Part shown: positions 13,001 through 26,300 of the stretch, piece after piece | How the letters are laid out: every line of letters starts with the position of its first letter | Position numbering within the stretch: position 1 is the first letter of the stretch | From: Balanoglossus misakiensis | Lineage: Eukaryota > Hemichordata | DNA: 64,000 nucleotides | Assembly (NCBI GenBank): GCA_040954595.2 | Contig: CM082584.2 | Coordinates: 1 to 64,000 of the forward strand | Reading direction: 5' to 3' | Notes under the pieces: model-generated | What the model was told of the DNA's origin: nothing | Database searches by the model: none | What the model saw: the letters and a program-made list of their open reading frames with translations, nothing else | Position numbers and translations under genes: made by a program

Positions 13001-16000
13001 TTGAAATCGCTTGTTAAAACATTTTCATTTGAAGTAAATAATGTGAATAAAAACGATATCATACCGTAATTAAACCCTTTAAGTGAAAAATAATGCGTTT
13101 TATATCAAATTTCAAAGACGGGTTAAATAATGATCTCAGGGTGCTTTTTATGCCTAAATAAGTTTGTTATTAACTTTAAAATGCTTTACGGATCATTTTT
13201 TTTAAAACCTGAAATATGGAACAAGCATTGCTTTAGTATCGTTTTTTAAACAGTTTTCATTGCAAAATAATTAGTTTTTTATCATTTATACAAAGAAAGG
13301 TTTAAGAATTATATATTACTGTATTAGAGCTTTAAATATGCGTGTATTTATCTATCGATTGTTTATTTAATCATATTTTTTTCAAAATATACAATGTGCA
13401 TATAATATCATTTTATAGTGTATTAAATAGTTTTTTTATCAAATGTTCTAACAGTGTTTAAATGCCTAAATTAGTGTTTTGAAATGTTTCTTGTCTTTTT
13501 AGATATAAAAAAGCAATATGGAACAAACATCGTTTTTTATGTCCTATTGAAAAGTTATATAAAGTGTTTAAAAGCCTTAAATCTAGAGAAAAATTTTAAA
13601 AGGAATTTAGAATGTTTATAATACTAAATAAGGGTGTGTTTGAGTTAAATGTGCGATAAGAATTTTCTGGCCCGAATAAAGGATGGTTTTATGTTATGTT
13701 CAAAGAAAGGTTTTAGAATGATTTAACAGTTTTCCAAAGGCTTAAATAGGGGTGTAAATATAAAAAAATTTCAAAAAGGTTTTTAAAAATGATCCCACAT
13801 TGTTTTTTAGCCTGAATTAGTGGTTTTGAATTTAAAATGCTTATTGAATCGTTTTTATTTAATACATGCGATAAGAAACTAATAACGTTTTTAGTATCGT
13901 TTTGAGCAGTTTTCTTGCCAAATAATGTTTTTTTGTAATACATTCAAAAGAGACTTTAGAATGATAAGCAAAACATTTATATTGCTTATTAAATCATTTT
14001 CATATTAAAAACTTAATTTTGGCTTATTTGACTTTTATTCAATACATATACGAATCAAAACATCTATTTTATATCAGTTTTTGGAGTTTATTATATTTTC
14101 AGATGAAAATAATTCGCAAGCCTAAAAATATTGGGTGTTTTTGAATTTGAAATCAGTATCTAATAATTTCTATTTAAAAGTGCGTTATGGACCAAATATC
14201 GTTTTAGTATTGCATTTAAAGTTTTTGTGCACAAATTAATGGTTATTTAGTAGCATATTCAAAGAAATGATTTAGAATGAAAGTGTTCTGAAGCCTTTAA
14301 TCATGTTGCATTCATGTTGAAATCGATTGTTAAAACATTTTCATTTGAAGAAAACAATGTGAATAAAAGAGATTTTATTCCTAATTAAACCCTTTAAGTG
14401 AAAAATAATGCGTTTCATATCAAATTTCAAAGACGGGTTAAATAAAGATCTCAGGGTGCTTTTTATGCCTGAATAAGTTTGTATTTAACTTTAAAATGCT
14501 TTACGGATCATTTTTATTTAAAACCTGATATGGAACAAGTATTGTTTTAGTGTCGTTTTAAACAGTTTTCATTCCCAAATAATTAGTTTTTTATCATCTA
14601 TACAAAGAAAGGTTTAAGAATTACATATTACTGTATTAGAGCTTTAAATATGCGTGCATTTATGTATGTATTGTTTATTTAATCATATTTTTTTCAAAAT
14701 ATACAATGTGCATATAACATCATTTTATACCGAATTAAATAGTTTTTTTTATCATATGTTCTAACAGTGTTTACATGCCTAAATTAGTGTTTTGAAATGT
14801 TTCTTGTCTTTTTAGATATAAAAAAGCAATATGGAACAAACATCGTTTTTTATGTCGTATTGAAAAGTTATATAAAGTGTTTAAAAGCCTTTAATCGAGA
14901 GAAAAATTTTAAAAGGAATTTAGAATGTTCATAATCCTAAATAAGGCCGTGTTTGAGTTAAATGTGCGATATGAAGTTTTTGGGCCCAAATAAAGGATGG
15001 TTTTATGTTATGTTCAAAGAAAGATTTTAGAACGATTTAACAGTTTTCCAAAGGCTTAAAAAGGGGTGTAAATATATAGAAATTGCTTGTTAAATCATTT
15101 CCGTTAAACATAAGCTTTGTGAATATGACATTGATTCTATAAGGTATTAAACATTTTTTGTGAAAAATTAAAGCGTGTTATAGAAAAAAATTTCAAAAAG
15201 GTTTTTAAAAAATGATCCCACATTGTTTTTTAGCATAAATAAGTGGTTTTGAATTTAAAATGCTTATTGAATCGTTTTTATTTAATACATGCGATATGAA
15301 ACTAATAACGTTTTTAATATCGTTTTGAGCAGTTTTCTTGCCAAATAATGTTTTTTTTTGTAATACATTCAAAAGAGACTTTAGAATGATAAGCAAAACA
15401 TTTATATTGCTTATTAAATCATTTTCATATTAAAAACTTAATTTTGGCTTATTTGATTTTATTCAATACATATACGAATCAAAACATCTATTTTATATCA
15501 GTTTTTGGAGTTAATTATATTTTCAGATAAAAATAATTCGCAAGCCTAAAAATATTGGGTGTTTTTGAGTTTGAAATCATTATCTAATAATTTTTATTTA
15601 AAAGTGCGTTATGGACCATATATCGTTTTAGTATTGTATTTAAAGTTTTTGTGCACAAATTAATGGTTATATTCAAAGAAATTGTTTAGAATGATTTTCA
15701 AGTGTTTTGAAGCCTTTAATCATGTTGCATTCATGTTGAAATCGCTTGTTAAAACATTTTCATTTGAAGTAAACAATGTGAATAAAAACGATTTCATACC
15801 GTAATTAAACCCTTTAAGTGAAAAATAATGCGTTTTATATCAAATTTCAAAGACGGGTTAAATAATGATACCAGGGTGCTTTTTATGCCTAAATAAGTTT
15901 GTATTTAACTTTAAAATGCTTTACGGATCATTTTTATTTAAAACCTGAAATATGGAACAAGCATTGTTTTAGTATCGTTTTAAACAGTTTTCATTCCCAA

Positions 16001-17480
16001 ATAATTAGCTTTTTATCATATATACAAAGAAAGGTTTAAGAATTATATATTACTGTATTAGAGCTTTAAATATGCATGTATTTATGTATCGATTGTTTAT
16101 TTAATCATATTTTTTTAAAATATACAATGTGCATATAACATCATTTTATACCGTATTAAATAGTTTTTTTTACCAAATGTTCTAACAGTGTTTACATGCC
16201 TAAATTAGTGTTTTGAAATGTTTCTTGTCTTTTTAAATGTAAAAAAGCAATATGGAACATACATCGTTTTTTATGTCGTATTGAGAAGTTTTCGTGCCAA
16301 AATATTGTGTTTAAGTAATAGTTTCAATGAAAGTTTTTGAATGATTATAAAGTGTTTAAAAGCCTTAAATCGAGAGAAAAATTTTAAAAGTAATTTAGAA
16401 TGTTTATAATCCTAAATAAGATTGTGTTTGAGTTAAATGTGCACGATAAAGTTTTTGGGCCCGAATAAAGGATGGTTTTGTGTTATGTTCAAAGAAAGGT
16501 TAGAATGATTTAACAGTTTTCCAAAGGCTTTAATAGGGGTGTAAATATATAGAAATTGCCTGTTAAATCATTTCCGTTAAACATACGCCTTTTGAATATG
16601 ACATTGATTTTATAAGGTATTAAACATTTTTGTGAGAAAATAAAGCTTCAAGGGTTTAATAATGATCCCACATTGTTTTTTTTGGCCTAAATAAGTGGTT
16701 GTCAATTTAAAATGCTTATTGAATCGTTTTTATTTAAAACATGCAATATGAAACAAATAACATTTTACAGTGTCGTATTGTGCAGTTTTCTTGCCAAATA
16801 ATGTTTTTTTTGTAATACTTTTAAAAAAGACTTTAGAATGAAAGAAAACCGGTTCAATGCCTCGAAAAACATTTATATTGGAATTGCTTGCTAAATCATT
16901 TTTGTGAATTCTTGCATAATAATTGTTTATAATTCCAAATATTAAAAACTTAGCTTATTAAATTAGATTATTATAGACGAAAATCATTTCAAAGCCTAAA
17001 AATATGGGCTGTTTTTGAGTTTGAAATCATTATCTAATAATTTTTATCAAAAACGTACGTTATGGACTAAATATCGTTTTGGTATTGTATTTAAAGATTT
17101 CGAATGATTTTAAAGTCTTCTGAAGCATTTAATCATTATGTATTTATGTTGAAATCGCTTTTTAAATCATTTTCATTTGAAATAAACAATGTTTGACAAA
17201 GTCTCTCTTGGAAGAGTTATTACTCTCATATCACACAAGCGAGATGGTTGTCGGTAAATGTTGATTCTCTATATATCCACAAGGGGTGTTTATATTTTCG
17301 AAAACAAAGTTAATGTTTTAAGCCCTTTTTTAATTGGAAATGATAAATGAGTCATTTTTAATTTATACTTGGAATATAGAATAATCATCATATTTGCACC
17401 CAAATAATGAGTTTTAAATAATATTTTCAAAAAGATGATTCAAATTGATTTCCATTGTTTTGAATCCTTAATAAATAAAT
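10011..17480 (-). repeat. AT-rich satellite, right (inverted, amplified) arm
   Basis: Reverse complement of the left arm, expanded by tandem duplication. The phrase CATTCAAAAGAGACTTTAGA appears near 10,507, 10,861, 12,277, 12,631, 13,940 and 15,367. The segment around 10,490-12,260 repeats almost unchanged at a shift of 1,770 bp, for example 10,861 against 12,631. Later units are about 1.4-1.7 kb and more diverged. From about 16,800 to 17,480 the monomers are degenerate and lead into inverted satellite B. Confidence 0.85.
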
Positions 17481-20400
17481 TTTATTAATTAGCTGTCAGA
17501 GAATTTGTAGGAGTTTGTATTATTGACAGAAGTGAGTTCTTATATGGTCAGGATCTTTGGTCGTGTATAAAAATTGCAGGTTTTGGTTCGGAATAGAGTA
17601 AAAGCGTTTTAAATTAGTTGGGTTAGCAGTACGAGTTTGGATTTTTGTTACATTAAGAGTTATTTGGGTGGCCTTCGAGTATTGATAACATGCTTGGGCA
17701 ATGTTAGGGCTAGGGTCAATTTTGATTTGGTTTGGGATAATTGAGTTATGATAGGTTGGGTGACTGCCAGGATTTAAATTTGTGGTGGGGCTAGTGCGGC
17801 TTTGGGGATGTAGGTCTGGGTGCTGATAGGAGTGCGTGGGAATAGGTTGGGGTAAAGTTGTGTGGTAGTGGTGATAGCTGGCAAGGTCGCGAGCCTTAGT
17901 TTAAGTTTGGAGTTGGATCGGTGATTGTTGTTTGAGTAATAACGTATTTTTTAATTCTGGGATTGACTTCGGGTCTAGGTTTGATGTAAGATGTGGATTG
18001 TGTCGGTTTAAATTGGGGTCCCAGTAAGGATTAGGTTTCGGGATGAGTGTGGAAGGATGATATACGGATGATAGATGGGATCAAATCATTGGGCGTGTAT
18101 TTGCTACAAATGGTAGGTATTGGTTCGTAATAGAGTCTTGGTGTTGTATATTCAGGGTGGCAGTGGTATGAGTTTGGTTTAGGCCAATCTTTAAGTTAAA
18201 TATTATTTGGGTTACCACCGTTGAGAATTGATGCATTGATGCATTGATGATAAGTGGGGCTTGATTGAGTTTGGTTTGTTTGGGCTATGATAGGTTGAGT
18301 GATGGCTAGGATTTGTGGTGGGAATAAGGTGTGGTCACGTAAGAGATTGAGGCATTATAGGGTCTGGTGCGGCTTGGGTGAACGAGGCAAGGGTGGTGAT
18401 GAGGGTGCGAGTAGGAGTATGTTCGGGTAAAGTTGGGTGTGACTGGTGTTGGGGTGGTTGGTGATAGCTGACAAGGTCGTGTGAGTTAGTTTAGGTTTTG
18501 AGTTGGATCGATGATTGTTGTTTGAGCAATAAGGTATTTTTGAGAGTACAACACTGGGATTGACTTCGGGGAGAGGTTTGAGGTACGAATGGGATTGGGT
18601 CATTGGTTTAAGGTGGGGTTCCGTAAGGATTAGGTTTTTGGATGAGTGTGGATGAATGATATATGGGTGATAGATGGGATGGGTGATAGTTGAATATTTG
18701 AAGGGATTAAATCTTTGGTCGCCTATTTTCTACAAATGGTTTGTAAAAAAAGAGTCCTGATGTATTGTTGGAGTGGAAGCGGTATGAGTTAAGTGTTATT
18801 TGGTTTGCCGTCGGGTATTGATGGTAGGCTTAGGGTAGGGTCAATTTTGATTTGGTTTGGATTGTTTTGGCATAATAGGTTGGGTGACTGCCAGGATTTA
18901 AATTTGTGGTTGGTGTAAGGTGTGGTGTAAGAGATGGTGCGGTTTTGGTGAAGGAGGCCAGGGTGGTGATGGGAGTGCGAGTGTGAATAGGTTTGGGTAA
19001 AGTTGGGTGGGAGTGGTGACGGGGTGGTGAGTGGTAGCTGATTTAGTTTAACATTATAGTTTGATAGGTGATTGGTGTTTGAGTAATATGAATTTTTTTG
19101 ATAGTATAATTCTTGCATTGACTTCGGGGTGATGTTTGAGGTACGAAGTTGATTGGGTTATCGGATTAGGGTGGGGCCCAGTAAGGATTAAGTTTCGGGA
19201 TGAGTGTGGAATGATGATATATGGGATCAAATCTTTGGTCGTGTATTTGCTACAAATGGTAGGTATTGGTTCGTAATAGAGTCTTGGTGTTGTATATTTC
19301 GGGTGGCAGTGGTATGAGTTTGGTTTATGCCAATCTTTAAGTTAAGTGTTATTTGGGTTACCACCGTTGAGCATTGATGGCTTGGTTGATGATAAGTGGG
19401 GCAAGAATGATTGAGTTTGGTTTGTTTGGGCTATGATAGGTTGAGTGATGGCTAGGATTTGTGGTGGTCACGTAAGAGATTGAGGCATTATAGGGTCTGG
19501 TGCGGTTTTGGTGAAGGAGGCCAGGGTGGTGATGAGGGTACGAGTAGGAGTATGTTCGGGTAAAGTTGGATGTGAGTGGTGTTGGGGTGGTGGGTGATAG
19601 CTGACAAGGTCGTGTGAGTTAGTTTAAGTTTAGAGTTGGATCGATGATTGGTGTTTGAGCAATAAGGTATTTTTTGAGAGTACAATACTGGGATTGACTT
19701 CGGGTAGGGGTTTGAGGTACGAATTGGATTGGGTCATTGGTTTAAGGTGGGGTTCCAGTAAGGATTTGGTTTTGGGATGAGTGTGGATGAATGATATATG
19801 GGTGATAGATGGGATGGGTGATAGATGAATATTTGAAGGGATTAAATCTTTGGTCGTCTATTTTCTACAAATGGTTTGTAAAAAAAGAGTCCTGATGTAT
19901 TGTTGGAGTGGCAGCGGTATGAGTTAAGTGTTATTTGGTTTGCCGTCGGGTATTGATGGTAGGCTTAGGGTAGGGTCAATTTTGTTTTGGTTTGGATTGT
20001 TTTGGCATAATAGGTTGGGTGACTGCCAGGATTTAAATTTGTGGTTGGTGTAAGGTGTGGTGTAAGAGATGGTGCGGTTTTGGTGAAGGAGGCCAGGGTG
20101 GTGATGGGAGTGCGAGTGTGAATAGGTTTGGGTAAAGTTGGGTGGGAGTGGTGACGGGGTGGTGAGTGGTAGCTGAGTTAGTTTAACATTATAGTTTGAT
20201 AGGTGATTGGTGTTTGAGTAATAAGAATTTTTTTGATAGTATAATTCTTGCATTGACTTCGGGGTGATGTTTGAGGTACGAAGTTGATTGGGTTATCGGA
20301 TTAGGGTGGGGCCACAGTAAGGATTAGGTTTCGGCATGAGTGTGGAAGGATGATATATGGATGATAGATGGGATCAAATCTTTGGTCGTGTATTTGCTAC

Positions 20401-20950
20401 AAATGGTAGGTATTGGTTCGTAATATCGTCTTGGTTTTGTATATTTGGGGTGGCAGTGGTATGAGTTTGGATTTATGCCAATCTTTAAGTTATTTGGGTT
20501 GCCGTTGAGCATTGATAGCTTGGATGATGATAAGTGGGGCTAGGGTCAATTTTGTTTGGGTTTGGGTTGTTTGGGCTATGATAGGTTGGGTGATGGCTAG
20601 GATTTGTGGTGGGTGTAAGGTGTGGAGTAAAAGAGGGAGGCATTATGTGGTCTGCTGCGGTTTTGGTGAAGGAGGCCAGGGTGATGATGGGGGAACGAGT
20701 GGGAATAGGCTGGGGTGAAGTTGGGTGGGAGTAGTGACGGGATGGTGAAAGTGTAAGTTTGGAATTGGATCGATGATTGGTGTTTGAGTAATAAAGTATT
20801 TTTTGAGAGTACAATTCTGGGACTGACTTCGGGGTGAGGTTTTGGGTCATGGGATTAATGTGGGGTCCCAGTAAGGATTAGGTTTCGGGATGAGTGTGGA
20901 TGAATGATCTATGGATGATAGATGGGATGGGTGATAGATGAATATTAGGA
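17480..20950 (-). repeat. Subtelomeric satellite B, inverted tandem array
   Basis: Reverse complement of the 7601-8400 family, G/T-rich on +. The phrase 'ATCTTTGGTCGTGTATTTGC' recurs near 17,550, 18,080, 18,713, 19,224, 19,848 and 20,371. Spacing alternates between about 510-525 and 625-635 bp, so the working unit is a dimer of about 1,135 bp: 18,789 pairs with 19,924, and 18,355 with 19,488. The open Pro/Ser/Thr-rich reading frames on the minus strand repeat with the same period and are explained by base composition. Confidence 0.88.
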
Positions 20951-21230
20951 TGGTTCAAAGATGGATGGTAAAAGATGGATTTTTAAATGATGGATGAATG
21001 ACAGATGGATTTAACTTAATTTGATTGTTTAATATAATGTATTTTAATTAATTTGTTTTGTTTTGATTTAATTTGATTTTTATTTGATTTAATTAATATA
21101 ATTTATTTTACTCTAATTTAATTTTATAACATTAATAATATGATTTCGATTTAATTTAATTTCATTTATTTCAATTTGATTTGATTTGAGTGCTATTCCT
21201 TTTATTAAATGAACACACGTACACAATAGG
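20950..21230. repeat. Low-complexity GATGGATG then TTGATTTAATT tract
   Basis: A short GATGGATG-like stretch (20,950-21,015) is followed by AT-rich DNA built on TTAATTTGATTT up to about 21,190. It separates satellite B from the next block. No gene is seen. Confidence 0.75.
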
Positions 21231-21690
21231 TGAATCGGCTCAATGGGCAACAATTTTAATGAACTGAAGAAAGAAGAAATTGTACATCGAAGTGAAAGGC
21301 TTCCCTAAGGTCACAAAATTTCGTGTATAAAGACTCCATTGTGTGCTCAATCATCCCAAACGCCAGGGGTCTAACTGCTCTGGATGCTGAGATATGAGAA
21401 AGTAAGTCAAAGGTCACCCAAAATTGGGGCATAAAATTTTGACCCCATGGTGGGCCTCCAACCAAAACCAGACCTCCAGCCCTATCATGTGACTAATTAA
21501 ATATTTACGAGCCACTGCAATCATTGGTCCCTATCACCCTACCAAGTTTCAGCCCCATAGGTTATGCGGTTTTCGAAATCCGGTCGAATTTTGGAGAATT
21601 ATTAAAGCTGCAAGCAGCGCTGATCTGGAATTATTTATGTACATTATGAATTATAGGAAACATAATGCTCTATCAGGTGTTTATCCCAGG
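21230..21690. repeat. Probable dispersed repeat between satellite blocks
   Basis: Non-satellite sequence of about 450 bp. It contains 'CCTACCAAGTTTCAGCCCCAT...GGTTTTCGAAA', a wording typical of dispersed repeats, and a small inverted motif GCTGCAAGCAGC near 21,608. An open minus-strand frame (21,256-21,465) has no recognisable domain. It is a possible SINE or MITE fragment; the family is not identified. Confidence 0.45.
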
Positions 21691-21735
21691 CAAGGGTTAT
21701 ACAATACAAAAGCGATGTTATTTCCATATCGCATG
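21690..21735 (+). repeat. Fragment of AT-rich satellite
   Basis: A stretch of about 45 bp (around 'AAAAGCGATGTTATTTCCATA' and 'TCGCATGTTTTT') resembles the AT satellite of 8.4-17.5 kb in forward orientation. It sits immediately before the inverted satellite A block. Confidence 0.55.
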
Positions 21736-23295
21736 TTTTTAATATTTGACCCTTGACTCTCGATCTCTAACACTTTACCTTTGACCATTGACCAGCTGTC
21801 TGAACTATAACCCTTGAACCCCTTGACCCTCGATCTCCAACTCTTAAACCCTTGACCTTTGACCCTTGAACTCTAACATTTGACCCTTGAGTCTTGATCT
21901 CTAACCCTTGACCTTAGACCCGTGAACCCAAAACTCTTGACTCTTGAACCTGACCACTGACCCTGCTTGACCCATCAACTATAATCCTTGACCTTTGACC
22001 CTTGACCCCTTGACCCTCAATCTCCAACTCTTAAACTCTAACCATTGACCTTTGAACTCTAATCCTTGACCATTGAACTCCAACACTTGATCCTTGACCA
22101 CTTGAACCTTGGACTCTAACCATTGAACCTTTGACCCATGACCTAGAACCCTTGACCCATGAGCTCTTACCCTTGACCCTTGAACTCTTACCTTGACCCT
22201 TGAACTCTTACCTTTGACATTTGATCTCTAACCCTTGACCTATGACCTTTGAAATCTAACCTTTGACCCTTGAAACAAAACACTTGACCCTTAAACCCTA
22301 AACTTAACAACTGACCCATAATGCTTGACCCTTAAACCCTTGACCCTTAAACTATAACCCTTGAACGTCAACTGTTGACCCATCAACTATAATCCATGAC
22401 CTTTGACCCTTGATCTCCAACTCTTGAACTCTAACCCCTGACCTTTGTCGCTTGAACTCTAACCCTTGACCCTTGAACTCGAACCCTTTAACTCTAACAT
22501 TTGACCCTTGAACTCTTATCCTTGACATTTGATCTCTAACCCTTGACCTTTGACCCTTGATATTTAACCCTTGACCCTTGAAACAAAATTCTTGATCCTT
22601 GAACCCAAACCTTGACAACTGACCCTGAATGCTTGACCCTTAAACCCTTGACCCTAGAACCCTTGACCATTAAACTCTAACCCTTGAACGCCAACTGTTG
22701 ACCCATCAACAATAATCCTTGACCTTTGACCCTTGACCCCTTGATCTCCAACTCTTGAACTCTAACCCTTGACCTTTGACCCTTGAACTCAAATCCTTGG
22801 CTGGTGAACTCTAACCCTTGACCGTTGAACTCAAATCCTTGACCCTTGACCCCTTGAACTCTAACCCTTGATCCTTGTGCTCATAGCCTTGACCCTTGAC
22901 CCCCTTGACCCTCGATCTCCAACTCTTGAACTCTAACCCTTGACCCCTTGAACTCTAACCCTTGATCCTTGACCCCTTGAACCTTGGACTCCAACCATTA
23001 AACCTTTGACCCATGAACTCTAACCCTTGACCCTTGAGCTCTTACCCTTGACCCCATGACCCTCGATCTCCAACTCTTGAACTCTAACTCTTGACCCCTT
23101 GAACCTTGGACTCTGGCCATTGAACCTTTGACCCATGAACTCCAACCCTTGACCCTTGAGCTCTTACCCTTGAACCTTTGACCCTCAATCTCCAACTCTT
23201 TAACTCTAACCCTTGACCTTTGACCCTTGAACTCTTACCCTTGACTATTGATCTCTAACCCTTGATCTTTGACCCTTGAACTCTAACCCTTGAAC

Positions 23296-23366
23296 TCTCT
23301 CTTCTCCTCCCCCTCACTCTCCATCCCATTCTCTCTCCGTTACTCTCTAATAATAAATGTTAAACC
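23296..23366. repeat. CT-rich box in satellite A, copy 1
   Basis: About 70 bp of CTCTCTTCTCCTCCCCCTC...CATCCCATTCTCTCTC, then ACTCTCTAATAATAAATGTT. It is unrelated to the heptamer and recurs at 28,801, 34,525 and 38,459. Confidence 0.85.
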
Positions 23367-26300
23367 CTAAACTTGACAACTGAGCCTTAATGCTTGACCC
23401 TTACACCCTTGACCCTAGAACCCTTGACCATTAAACTCTAACCCTTGAACGCCAACTGTTGACCCATCAACTATAATCCTTGATCTTTGACCCTTGACCT
23501 TTGACCCTTGAACTCTAATCCTTCACTCTTGAACTCTAACATTTGACCCTTGAGTCATGATCTCTCACCCTTGACCTTTGACCCTTGAAATTTAACTCTT
23601 GAACCCAAAACTCTTGACCCTTGAACCTTACCACTGACCCTGCTTCACCCTTAAACCCTTGACCATTAAACTCTAACCCTTGACCTTTGAACTCTAATCC
23701 TTGACCTTTGACCCCTTGACCACTTGAACCTTGGACTCTAACCATTGAACCCTTGACCCATGAACTCTAACCCTTGACCCATGTGCTCTTACCCTTGACC
23801 CTTAACTTTACCCTTGACATTTGATCTCTAACCCTTGACCTTTGAAAAAAACTCTTGACCCTTAAACCCTAAACTTGACAACTGACCCTTAAACTCTAAC
23901 CCTTGAACGTCAACTGTTGACCAATCAACTATAATCCTTGACCTTTGACCCTTGATCTCCAACTCGTGAACTCTAACCCTTGAACTCAAATCCTTGACCC
24001 AGGACCCCTTGACCATTGAGTTCTAACCCTTGATCCTTGACCCTTGAACCTTGGACTCTAACCCTTGACCCTCGATCTCCAAGTCTTGAACTCTAACCCT
24101 TGACCCCTTGAACCATGGACTCAAACCATTGAACCTCTGACCCATGAACTCCAACCCTTGACCCTTGAGCTCTTACCCTTGACCCCTTGACCCTCGATCT
24201 CCAACTGTTGAACTCTAACCCTTGACCTTTGACCATTGAACTCTAACCCTTGACCCTTGAACTCTAACATTTGACCCTTGAACTCTTACCCTTGACTCTT
24301 GATCTCTAACCCTTGAACTCTAACCCTTGAACTCTCACATTTGACCCTTGAACTCTTACCCTTGACATTTGATCTATAACCCTCGACCTTTGAGCCTTGA
24401 AATCTAACCCTTGACCCTTGAAACTAAACTCTTGACCCTTAAACCCTAAACTTGATAACTGACCCTTAATGCTTGACCTTTAAACCCTTGACCCTAGAAC
24501 CCTTGACCATTAAACTCTAACCCTTGAACGCCAACTGTTGACCCATCAACTATAATCCTTGACCTTTGCGCCTTGACCCCTTGAACTCTAACCCTTGACC
24601 TTTGACCCTTGAACCCAAATCATTGGCTCGTGAACTCTAACCCTTGACCGTTGAACTCAAATCCTTGACCCTTGACCCCTTGAACTTTAACCCTTGATCC
24701 GTGTGCTCATACCCTTGACCCTTGACCCTCGATCTCCAACTCTTGAACTCTAACCCTTGACCTTTGACCATTGAACTCTAACCCTTGATCCTTGACCCCT
24801 TGAAACTTGGACTCTAACCATTGAACCTCTGACCCATGAACTCCAACCCTTGACCCTTGAAACTAAACTCTTGACCCTTAAACCCTAAACTTGACAACTG
24901 GCCCTTAAAGCTTGACCTTTAAACCCTTGACCCTAGAACCCTAGACCATTAAACTCTAACCCTTGAACGCCAACTGTTGACCCATCAACTATAATCCTTG
25001 ACCTTGACCCCTTGAACTCTAACCCTTGACCTTTGACCCTTGAACTCAAACCTTGGCTCGTGAACTCTAACCCTTGACCGTTGAACTCAAATCCTTGACC
25101 CTTGACCCCTCGACCATTGAACTCTAACCCTTGATCCTTGTGCTCATACCCTTGACCCCCTTGACCCTCGATCTCCAACTCTTGAACTCATACCCTTGAC
25201 CTTTGACCCTTGAACTCAAATCATTGGCTCGTGAACTCTAACCCTTGACCGTTGAACTCAAATCCTTGACCCTTGACCCTTTGATCATTGAACTCTAACC
25301 CTTGATCCTTGTGCTCATACCCTTGACCCCCTTGACCCTTGATCTCCAACTCTTGAACTCATACCCCTGACCTTTGTTGCTTAAACTCTAACCCTTGGCT
25401 CGTGAACTCTAACCCTTGACCTTTGACCATTGAAATCTAACCCTTGAACCCAAAACCCTAACCCTTGACCATTAAACTCTAACCCTTGAACGCCAACTGT
25501 TGACCCATCAACTACAATCATTGACCTTTGACCCTTGACCCTCGATCTCCAACTCTTAAACTCTAACCCTTGACCTCTAATCCTTGATCCTATACCGCTT
25601 GAACCTTGGACTCTAACCATTAAACCTCTAACCCATGAACTCCAACCCTCGACCCTTGAACTCTAACCCTTGACCTTTGAACTCTAACATTTGACCCTTG
25701 AACTCTTACCCTTGATTATTGATCTCTAACCCTTGAACCCTAGACCATTAAACTCTAACCCTTGAACGCCAACTGTTGACCCATCAACTGTAATCCTTGA
25801 CCTTTGACCCTTGACCCCTTGATCTCCAACTCTTGAACTCTAACCCTTGACCTTTGACCCTTGAACTCAAATCCTTGGCTGGTGAACTCTAACCCTTGAC
25901 CGTTGAACTCAAATCCTTGACCCTTGACCCCTTGACCATTGAACTCTAACCCTTGATCCTTGTGCTCATAGCCTTGACCCTTGACCCCCTTGACCCTCGA
26001 TCTAAAACTCTTGATCTCTAACCCTTGACCCTTGACCCCTTGACCATTGAACTCTAACCCTTGATCCTTGACCCCTTGAACCTTGGACTCTAACCATTGA
26101 ACCTTTGACCCATGAACTCTAACCCTTGACCCATGTGCTCTTACCCTTGACCCTTAACTTTACCCTTGACCCTTGAACTCTTACCCTTGACATTTGATCT
26201 CTAACCCTTGACCTTTGAAAAAAAACTCTTGACCCTTAAACCCTAAACTTGACAACTGACCCTTAAACTCTAACCCTTGAACGTCAACTGTTGACCCATC

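Noticed and set aside
10293-15396. Recurring FGKKTAQ...SHVLNKNDSISIL frame in the AT satellite
   Set aside because: Present three or more times because the satellite unit is repeated. It is broken in other units and set in extremely AT-rich DNA, with no evidence of selection.
18355-20850. Pro/Ser/Thr-rich minus-strand frames resembling mucin-like proteins
   Set aside because: They repeat with the 1.13-kb satellite B dimer and reflect its base skew.
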